NCBI RefSeq assembly: GCF_000005505.3
Contig: NC_016134.3
Span: 19,642,370-19,706,369 of the forward strand
Direction of reading: 5' to 3'
DNA length: 64,000 nucleotides
Source of the DNA: Brachypodium distachyon
Taxonomy: Eukaryota > Streptophyta > Magnoliopsida > Poales > Poaceae
The translations under genes were made by a program, and so were the position numbers. Numbering within the stretch: the first letter of the stretch is position 1; the number at the start of each line of letters is the position of its first letter. The notes below the pieces were generated by a model. The model saw only the letters and a program-made list of their open reading frames with translations, made no database searches and had not been told where the DNA came from. Shown here one piece after another: positions 56,497 through 64,000 of this stretch.

Positions 56497-58369
56497 CGCT
56501 GCGCCCGGGAAAGGAAATGCTCACATCCAAGTTTGGCATCGACCCCTTTGTACAGGAGAGATTTATCTGTTTTACCTGTGTTACTTGATTTCCTAAGTTT
56601 CAAAATTTTTTGCAGCACCTCGGATCTGGTAAGAGTCTAACCTGCAGGAAAGGGAGGACTCTTGTACACTGTGGTGCCCGTGAGCTGCCCACGAGTTGCA
56701 CCATAAATCGGCGCCTTGTTGTGAGGGAGGACCGCAACACAAGGGGTTCACCGCACTCCGAGGCTTCTGAGTTGACGGCTTGCTGCCACGTGTGCCGCGG
56801 TTACCGGGTAAGCATGGCGGCGGAAACTGCGCCGCGTTCGAGGGAAAGGCGCCACGGCGCCGCGCGGATCCGTCGCGCCCGGTGGCAAGCCACCCTCCCG
56901 CGTCTATAAATGGCATGCCCCAACTATGGGACGGCTCAGAGCGAAGCCGGGTTCGGGGCCGTGAAGGCAGGTGGTGCATCACCCCATCGAGCCCACCCCG
57001 AGGGGCGCCACAGAGGCACGAGGGCAGTGCATGCCCTCGGCGTCCCGCGCCGACAGGTGCACTGCCGTTGTGCCCCTACTGCGCTTCCTCAAAGGGGCGA
57101 TTCCGGGGCGAGGGTCGCCGCAGGGGCACTATGGTGGTGCGTCCCGTCGCGTTCGGCGCCGACGGGGTGCATTGCCACAGTGCCCTTGTCGCCCCCCTCC
57201 GAAGGGCACCTCCGCAAGGAGCAGGGGCTTCCGCGGAGACTCTATGGTAGTGCATGCCATCCGTGCCTTGTGCCGACGGGTGCACTATCATAGGGACCCG
57301 ACCGCATTCCCTTTCAGAGAGCCTTTTTCGGGCGCGAGTCATTGCGAGGACGCTGTGATGGCGCCGGTGCCGGCGCTCGTCGCTCGTTCCGGCCCATCAC
57401 CGCGTCCTTGCCGTGGCCCTCGAGCAGTTTAGCTCCCGAGTAACAAGGGTCGTCGCATCCCTTGGGACGAGTTCCCTAGAGAAAACCCAGGTCTCCCCAG
57501 TTGCGGGGGCTGTCGCTGGAAGGCTATAACTTCCTCGTCACCCGTGCCCGCCGTTCGGGGCGTAGCGAAGCCGGCGCCGAGGACGTTATAGCCGTCTCGC
57601 GGCTGCTCCCGGAGCGGAGTCCTCCTAAGCCAGGGTTCGTCCCTGAAGGCCAGGGTCCGCCCTGAGGGCGAGGGTTGCCGCGTGAGCGTGGTGGGAGCAT
57701 CGTCGGCGGCGGTTGCCGCCGGCGGCGATCCTGCCCCTGCGTTCCTGCCGCGTCCCTCCGAGATCTTTCCCTTGAACAGGTACCCCAGATGGTTTCCTAC
57801 CGAGGCAGTGCCCCATCTGCACTCTACCGCAGAGCATCGCGAAACATTGTACCAAACAGAAAAGCTAAGTTTCTGAACATGAACGCTGAATTCGCTAAGA
57901 GCTGGACGAAACTGAGCACTGCCCCGCTGGGTGCGGCCCCGGAACCCGCGCGTAGCCGGAGTGTTAAAAGGGACGCTTGCGGGGGGAGTGCGCTCCCCGT
58001 GTGGCTCCCGGGTCACGACTTGGAGTGGTTACCCCGCAAGCGGAGTGGCTCCACGCTACCGCTTGGCCCAAGGTCGGCACTGCGGGTCCGTCCCAGGTCC
58101 CTGGTTTGGTCAAGGGTGAGGCGTGCGCGAGTCCCCCCGCAACACAAGGCAAGACACGCAAAGGCTAAGGAAACCACCCCGCGAGGCGGCCTCGGGAATA
58201 AAGGACAAAAATTTAGCAAACTAACAAGCTTGATTAACTAAGTGTCGAATGGTTACATGGACTAATCGAGAGGTCATTGTCCAAACGGCGCTGTGCGCCA
58301 TACTTGCAGGAAAAGCAAACAAGAAGGAGGTACAGTGGAAGCAACGAGTATAGCTGGGGGCTGCGGCAG
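56497..58369. other. Element C non-coding part downstream of pol
   Basis: GC-rich sequence between pol and the antisense ORFs. Many overlapping ORFs on both strands are a product of high GC and show no domain. Tat elements usually have a long non-coding stretch here. Confidence 0.6.
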
Positions 58370-59980
58370 CTAGCTGTCATCGTCTTCGGCCGGGGGGTCG
58401 ACCGGGGGTTCAGGCTCCGGCTTCATCTGCATCTGCTCGACGACCTCGTCGACGAACTCGCGCTCTACTTGGGTGTGCGTGGGCTCGTCCTTGCTGTCGG
58501 ACCAAGCGTGCAGCAGGGACTCGAAGGGAAATTCCGGGTCCCGGAGATGAATCCGCGGGAGGATTGTCCCGGCAACCTCCCGGGCGCAGTTGGCGACTTC
58601 GTTGGCGCCATACTTGGCGATCCAGACATCGAGCGCCCCAAGCTTCCCCAACAAGTCAGAGAAGAAGGGGATCAGCGTCGTGACGTTCGTCCCGTCCACC
58701 TCCGCCGCCTGCAGCTCGAACTTGGGCAGCAGGTCGCGCAGCGACTCGGCAATCTTCGCCAGCTTCTCCGTCTCGAGCTGCCGCTGCCCGATCAGCGTGC
58801 CGTGATGGAGTCGGGCGTCTTGCGCGACCTTCTTGGCCTTGCTGACGCGGCTCTCCAGCTTCGCAAACTCCAAGGCCTAGGTCGCGTTGGCCTCGCAGGC
58901 CTTGGCGAGCTCTTCCCGGACGGCGGCCAACTCGTCCTCAAGCCCGGCCGCTTTGCCTTTGACCGAGTTGAGCTCGGCCTCGTGCTGAGTCGCCGCTCTC
59001 GCCGCGTCCTCGGCGGCCTTGACCTGCACCTCCAGCAGGACGCGGAGACCTTCAATTTCGCCGCGGTAGTTGGCGATCAGCTCGCTCTTCTCGTCCAGCC
59101 GCGCCTAGGCCGTCGCGAGCACCTCGCCATGCTCCTTCCGGGACGCTTCTAGGGTTGCCGCCATTGCGTCGAGCCTTCCTTGGAGCTCCGTGCGCTGGAC
59201 CTCTAGTTGCCGACGGAGCTTGGCCTCCGGGACTACCGGCTCCCGAGCAGCCTCCAAGGCTTGTCGGGCCAGCCGCGTCTCCTCTTCGACGAGGCGCACC
59301 TCCTCGCGCAGCCAGGAGAGTTCGCGCCGCTCTCTCTCGACGGCCTCCCGCAACTCGCCGAGTTGATTCTTGGCGGCGGCGTGGCGCTCCCTCACCTCGT
59401 TGTAGGAGGTGACGAAGGCGAACTGCTGGTCCCGGAAGGCATCCAGGAACCGGTGCCCCCACTCGAAGACGTTCGGATCCCAGGTAAGAGGATTCCAAGC
59501 GACCCCGGCGAGGGTGCCGAGGTCGGTGCCGGGGAGGGCGCCCGAGGATGATGAAGCCCCAGCTGCCGAAGTGGAGCTGCGCGTGGGGTCGCCAACTTGC
59601 TCCCGGGGGTCTTGCCGTCCTTCCCCGACAACTTCCCCCGCGCCTAGGCTCCGGAGCACCGGGGTTGGAGAGGGCTCCCTGATTCCGGCGGGGGTCGTCC
59701 CCTGTTGGACGACGAGTGAGCCCGAGCCGGCCACGTCCGCGGCTTCGGGCGCGTCGCCGGGTGCCGCGGCGGCGGCGGCGGTCTCCACTGCTGCCGCTGT
59801 GTCTGCCGCAGCGGGGCCGGACGTGGGAGCCGTTTCCGACTCCCCCTCCGCCCCCGCGGTCCCGACGACCGAGTCGAGGTCGGCCACGGCCGCGCCTGTT
59901 CCGGGCGCGGGCGCTCTTGTGCCTGCAACCGTGAAAAAGCATGAGGGTCGGAGATGGTTGGTGCTATCGAAGGCGAACAA
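58370..59980 (-). pseudogene. Antisense coiled-coil ORF of element C
   Basis: One minus-strand frame from MFAFDSTNHLRPSCFF (59,980) to PPVDPPAEDDDS (stop at 58,370-58,372), broken only by TAG codons at about 59,105 and 58,876. An Ala/Ser/Pro-rich N-terminus is followed by WNPLTWDPNVFEWGHRFLDA. Long heptad-rich segments come next (ELREAVERERRELSWLREEV, LDEKSELIANYRGEIEGLRV, ELAAVREELAKACEANAT), then LESRVSKAKKVAQDARL. This is the coiled-coil half of the antisense protein found downstream of pol in several Tat elements, of unknown function. Two amber stops and no other damage suggest recent loss. Confidence 0.7.
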
Positions 59981-60128
59981 GGGCGTCCGGGGCGGTTACC
60001 TTGTGCGGCCGTCGGGCTTGCCGGTGCAGCCTCCACTACCTCGCCTGCGCCAGCGGGAGCATCCAAGGGTCTTGCCGCGGGCGAGCTGCCGCTTGCTGCA
60101 GAATGAGAAGATATGTTCGTGAATTTGG

Positions 60129-61495
60129 CTAATAGGAATTGCAGTTGCAGAGAATCAACGAACACATACCCGGTGCCGGCTCTGTCTCTGCTAGGGCTGG
60201 GTCGCCAAGGGACGCGCCCGCGCCGACGCTGGCCCCCGAGGCAGCGGGATCGGTGGCGTCGCCAGCGTCCGCGCGCGTCCTCTTGCTTGGCGAGCCGGGC
60301 AGGGAATCGCTCCTCGCCCTCTTGCTGGCGCCCGCCGGCGAGGAGGACTTTGGAGAGTTGCGCCGGAGCGCGAAGCCCCGGAAGACCGGGTGGGCGGCGC
60401 CCACGGTGTCGCCGTGACCCAGAGAGCTCCGGGAGTCGATGGCGATGCCGCCGCGACGCCGGGCGCCAAGCTCGCGGAGGACCCTGCTACCGGAGCGAAG
60501 GCCGTCGCCGGGGCACCGGAGTCCCCCACAAGTGCTGGAGTTGCCGGGGTACCGGCGGGCACCCCGGGACCAGTTCCCGCAACGGAGCTGGCGGCCGCCG
60601 CCGAGGCACTCGCGGCCCCTGTTGCCGCGGATGCCGTCGCGGTACCGACGGGCGACCCAGGAGCGGCGGCCGCCGCCAGGTGGGGGGCCGCTGCCGGGGC
60701 GGATGTCGCTGTTGAGGAGGGGGCTGCGGCCGCCGCGAACGCCCTCGACCTTCTCACGATCAGGGGCGGGCTGTCGCTGCTTTCCTCGTCGTCCTCCATG
60801 GCGACGACTTCCGGGGACGCGGCTACCTGGCCCGCCTCGTCGTCCAGTGACCGGAGGGAGGGCCGGCTGGGCTCGGACCCGCCCTCGCTCTCCTCGAGCA
60901 CCTGCTTCCCGCGGGGTGCTTGCGGGGGAGCGTGCGGGACGCGGGTAGGGGTGTCGTCCATCAGCCCCCACTCGTTGCAGGGTGGGAAGGTGCCGATGAT
61001 GTCGTTGAGCGCCTTGATGCCGGCATGGAGAGCGGAGACCCCCGGCGGGAACTCCGTCGACTGGAAGACCTCGCCGGAGACCCCCTTCACCCACGTCCTG
61101 AGGGACTCCAAGTCCATGCCGTCCACCTGGAGGCGTTTCCGGTCCCCGGAGCCCGTGTACATCCACGCGGGCCGGGAACGCAGCTGCAGCGGGGCTATGC
61201 GCCGATGGACGTAGGTGCGCGCCACGTCGACATCTGTGAGCCCCGGTAGCCGCAACGCCTTGATCTTCTCCACGATGGGGAGGAGGTCGGCGTCGCGGTG
61301 GTACCTATCCGGCCAGCCGATCTGGGCACCGGCAGCCCCGTCGGCGGCTGGATGAACTCCTGGAGTCCTCCACTCAGACCCAGCACCAGTCGCCCCGCCA
61401 CTCTTTTTCGATCTTCTTCCCCGACCGGACGATGAACTCCGTCGCGGGCGCGGAAAACCACCCGCGACGACATCGCCTTCGCGTTGTCGATGCAC
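60129..61495 (-). pseudogene. Antisense ORF of element C, middle part
   Basis: A 434-codon minus-strand open frame (60,191-61,495) with LLPIVEKIKALRLPGLTDVD, YTGSGDRKRLQVDGMDLESL, FPPGVSALHAGIKALNDIIG and FPPCNEWGLMDDTPTRVPHA. An Ala/Ser/acidic low-complexity region follows. It joins the Transposase_28-like region upstream (61,300-61,900) through a frameshift near 61,390 and leads to the coiled-coil ORF downstream. The first ~40 codons of this frame are out of frame with the upstream domain and probably not real. Confidence 0.65.
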
Positions 61496-61890
61496 GGGTA
61501 AAAGTAGTGGCGGAAGAGCCCCACCGACGGCATCACCCCCACGAACGCCTCGCAGAGGAACTGGAAGGTGGCGAGGCGGAAGAACGAGGTGGGGTGGAGC
61601 TGCGCCACCCGCAACTGATAAGACTCCATCAGCGCGTGGAGGAACAGAAAAAAGGGCGGCACCATGCCGCAGAGGAGGAAGCGCGCGAACACCCGGAAGT
61701 CGTTATCCTGGTGTTCGACGCCCGCCAGGAAGATCCGCGTCTCCCCGTGCTCGTTGAAGTTGGAGGCGACGGCGTGCCGGAGCTTCCCCAGCGCCTCGCT
61801 GTTGTAGCCGGGGCGGAAGCTGGCAAGAGCGCAGGGATGCGAGATGCGGAAGAGGATGGAGGCGAAAGGGCAAAGTGTTGCTCCCCGTTG
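61300..61890 (-). pseudogene. Antisense Transposase_28-like domain of element C
   Basis: The minus strand reads SHPCALASFRPGYNSEALGK, HQDNDFRVFARFLLCGMVPP, MESYQLRVAQLHPTSFFRLA and FLCEAFVGVMPSVGLFRHYF. This is the pattern of the 'putative gypsy type transposon' domain (Pfam Transposase_28, PF04195) carried antisense by Tat-lineage retrotransposons. Despite the Pfam name no transposase activity is known. No upstream ATG in frame was seen before a TAA near 61,910. A stop near 61,378 and frameshifts follow. Confidence 0.7.
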
Positions 61891-62190
61891 CCAACAGTGG
61901 AAGCTTTATGACGCCCGGTCGTTTGGTAACGGCCGGTTCCGTACCCTACGGGTGCTCGGGGATAACTCCTAATCACTGGGAGTAATGCGCGGAGTGGCCT
62001 TAACTACCCTATTTAGGGGGGGAGTTAGGGCGGAAATCTCGCGCCCACTACTCTGATTTTGGCGGCGCCGTACACCGGGCAGCGAAGGGACACAGGCCCG
62101 CAACTGATCGGGGGCCCACGCGTCGGTTAAGGGCGTAGCCCGGCAACCGACTAGGAAGAGACCCTTCCGGGAATAGGTGATGCCGGCCCA

Positions 62191-62204
62191 CGCCCGGGGG
62201 CTAC
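62191..62204 (+). promoter_or_regulatory. Element C polypurine-tract region
   Basis: CGCCCGGGGGCTAC directly before the right LTR TGTCGC. The G-run followed by CTAC is a common plus-strand priming site in Tat elements. Confidence 0.5.
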
Positions 62205-63198
62205 TGTCGCACCAGTGGCACCAAGGGTACCACCGTTGTGCGACGCGTGGCCCCCTCCCCCGGGTTCCCGGGAAGGTCTCATCCCGGGGAGCGCCGACGA
62301 GCTTCCCGGCAAGCTACCAACCCGAAAGGGGCTAGCGGGGCTTCTGGGAATATTCCCGCTTAGTCACCTCCCGGGAAGCTGCTTCCCAGGAGGAGGGTCC
62401 TGGGTGCGCGGGGCCCGGGTGCTTCCCGGGCCGACTTGCGGGGACTGGGGGTTCCCGGACGCATGCCCCCCGCCTCGGGTCGTGGGGCCCACTGGACAAC
62501 GCCACACGGGCGCGTGACGGGTGCGGATCGCGCGGTCCCACCAAGGCAAGGAGTAAGGCGCGCGGCTCAGTAAACGAGCCGACCAACGGGTAGTTACCCG
62601 TCCGATCCAAGGAACAGTGGTTGTCCAATCCTACCCTAGGGTCTTAGGCCCCTAGCAGCGGAGGTGGCACCCATGCGTGCCACCAGCTCACCAGGGAGAG
62701 TTGCGGGCCTCTCCGTTGGACACTTGTAGCTCACGCACCGTGGCACATGTGGCATCCCCTTGTGTATAAAAGGAGTACCCATGCCAGCGGTCAAGGGGTT
62801 TTTTTAGAGGGTTGACGGGTCAGACAGTTGGGAGGATAGTGAGTTGATCAGTTGGTTCCGGTAGACAGCAAGCAGAGAATAGCAAGGAGTACTTAGACAT
62901 TGAGAGGAAGCCCGGGAACTGGCCCGGCGAGAACTTGTAAATGCTTTATCCTCAATCAATATCAGTTCAGACAGGCAGGACGTAGGGTTTTACGCCTCCG
63001 GGTGGCCCGAACCTGGGTAAAAAACGGGTGTGCCTTTGTTCTGGTACTAGCGTGCCCTCTTGGCACTGGGTCTCACCGGCCCCATAGGGCCCCATCGACC
63101 GTGCCGGCGATAACCGGGTCTCTGCCCCAGACGCCCCTACCGAACCTAAAAGGGGACGTGGCTGCACGCTCCCGGTGTTTGAGCACCGAGCGACGACA
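62205..63198 (+). repeat. Element C right LTR
   Basis: 994 bp, begins TGTCGCACCAGTGGCACCAA, ends GAGCACCGAGCGACGACA. TATA box TATAAAAG at 62765-62772. It differs from the left LTR at roughly 34 positions by eye, including one single-base indel. Confidence 0.95.
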
Positions 63199-63737
63199 CC
63201 AGGACAGCCTGCGACGAGCCCGACACGTCTAAGGGGCGCTCAGACCAGCGAGTTCTTGTTTATGCCAAGTCCTATTCGGATTGGTTTTATGAGTTTGAGT
63301 CAAACCTAGTTTGAGTCCGAGTCTGAGTCCGTTTGTGTGTTTGGGCTGCCCCTCACCTATATATATAAGGGGTATGCCTAGTGTTAGGGTTACACCAGGT
63401 TCTAACTTATTCAGAACCTTTTGTTGAATTGCTCCAAACATTCATCTGAAAGTATATAATTCCTCTTTGTTTCGATCAGGAATTTTACCTACACCATATT
63501 CGTTTCAATAGAGTGTTTTATCTACTGAAAGTTCGAGCGTAATCTGTCGTTCCGCTGGGAATTGAAAGATTGCGAAACCGCTTATGGTCGGCGGACTACG
63601 GCGCAAGCGTGTGGTGTTGCGAATTTCTATTGGGTTGCAAGTTCGTTGCATTGGCGACGGGTGAATAGCCGGAAGATTTATAAAATCATACAAGTTATCC
63701 ATGTTGCTCTCTGAGATGATCGGGCCACCCCTTATCA
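63199..63737 (+). repeat. Element A right LTR, second piece
   Basis: Continues the right LTR of A after element C. It aligns with 42711-43249 of the left LTR, from CCAGGACAGCCTGCGACGAG to CGGGCCACCCCTTATCA. TATA box TATATATA at 63359-63366. Followed by the TSD GGGTG. Confidence 0.93.
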
Positions 63738-64000
63738 GGGTGTTAGCACTCGCAGTGTAACCGTTCGCAAACACGACAATTAATATGTCCACATGAAACA
63801 CGCTAGGTGTTTCCTTATTTATAGCCTCATGCTCTCATCGGGCACATACTCAATTTGCGCACCTCGGGATTTCCCGCACTATTTCAAGGACACAGGGAGT
63901 TCCCATAAAATCACCTGTTTTGCTATTTTTTTGGCGACTGAGAAATAACTATTTTTTAGTCGATCATGACAACCTTTTGATTCAATCGTTGAGATTCGAG
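63738..64000. other. End of LTR B and unassigned flank
   Basis: The first ~40 bp look like the last bases of LTR B continuing after element A. The rest (to 64,000) is AT-rich with no ORF. The LTR border is probably near CAAACACGACA (63,769-63,779). Confidence 0.45.

Larger units (their letters stand above)
49036..63198 (+). mobile_element. Element C: Tat-lineage Ty3/gypsy retrotransposon
   Basis: Complete nested element with LTRs at 49036-50030 and 62205-63198. The TSD is CCCGG (49031-49035) and CCAGG (63199-63203). One base differs, and the unbroken target in the left LTR of A reads CCAGG. Order: gag, protease, RT, RNase H, a second (archaeal-type) RNase H, integrase, a 39-bp tandem array, a long non-coding part, and antisense ORFs before the 3' LTR. 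The dual RNase H and antisense ORFs identify the Tat group (RIRE2/Grande-like). GC content is much higher than in element A. LTRs differ by about 34 of 994 positions by eye. Several frameshifts and stops make it non-autonomous. Confidence 0.92.
42277..63737 (+). mobile_element. Element A: CRM-like chromovirus (Ty3/gypsy), split by element C
   Basis: TSD GGGTG at 42272-42276 and 63738-63742. The left LTR is 42277-43249. The right LTR is in two pieces (48631-49030 and 63199-63737). The primer-binding site is complementary to initiator tRNA-Met. gag, protease, RT, RNase H and integrase follow in the order PR-RT-RH-IN typical of gypsy elements. gag and pol text ([64 protein letters not shown]) and the pol frame running into the LTR fit the CRM (centromeric) chromovirus clade. 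By eye the two LTRs differ at about 47 of ~940 positions. Many stops and frameshifts: dead. Confidence 0.85.

Noticed and set aside
56599..58241. Several 120-195 codon ORFs on both strands between pol and the antisense block
   Set aside because: They overlap each other in GC-rich non-coding sequence and show low-complexity Arg/Pro/Ala content without domains.
61195..61692. A true DNA transposase, as the name Transposase_28 might suggest
   Set aside because: The domain is an antisense passenger of Tat retrotransposons. No catalytic motif of a DNA transposase or terminal inverted repeats are present.

Overview
This is nuclear DNA of a flowering plant, almost certainly a grass (Poaceae). The grounds are spliced plant genes with GT-AG introns, Stowaway-type MITE ends, grass-type LINEs and Ty3/gypsy LTR retrotransposons, and a block of grass plastid DNA (rps18 with the grass heptapeptide repeats) inserted in the chromosome. 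I do not name a species. I see no bacterial or phage operon, no CRISPR array and no complete new biochemical system. The interest lies in the layers of organelle and transposon insertion.

Layout. 1 to about 7,180: a composite plastid insert (NUPT) of at least three plastid segments joined end to end: 16S/trnV, then atpA/atpF, then 5'-rps12/rpl20/rps18/rpl33/psaJ/trnP/trnW/petG. Several plastid genes are intact (rpl20, rpl33, petG), others carry stops or frameshifts (atpF, rps18, psaJ). 7,330-10,000: a decayed Mutator-like (MULE) transposase and an unrecognised 259-aa ORF. 11,297-12,634: a multi-exon pseudogene with a C2H2-like (zf-XS-like) domain, broken by three stops and by an LTR-like insertion. 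16,023-16,226: an intact potato-inhibitor-I type proteinase inhibitor. 18,779-19,215: a TPD1-like small secreted protein gene with one frameshift. 19,690-34,750: non-LTR territory with a LINE fragment, a long decayed LINE on +, a different LINE on -, and two copies of a GC-rich retroposon with perfect 13-14 bp target-site duplications (TSDs). 35,095-36,992: an intact two-exon short-chain dehydrogenase/reductase (SDR) gene.

37,320-64,000 is nested LTR retrotransposon DNA. Element D (37,320-40,764) is a gag-only gypsy-type element, TSD TTAAG. A degenerate Tat-like LTR (B, from about 41,548) is the target of element A (42,277-63,737, TSD GGGTG), a CRM-like chromovirus whose pol frame runs into its LTR. 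The 3' LTR of A was then split by element C (49,036-63,198, TSD CCAGG/CCCGG), a Tat-lineage element with a second RNase H and antisense coiled-coil ORFs. By-eye LTR comparison (about 5% for A, about 3.4% for C) agrees with this order.

Genes that look usable by the plant are the SDR and the proteinase inhibitor. The TPD1-like gene is probably dead. Everything else is transposon or organelle debris.
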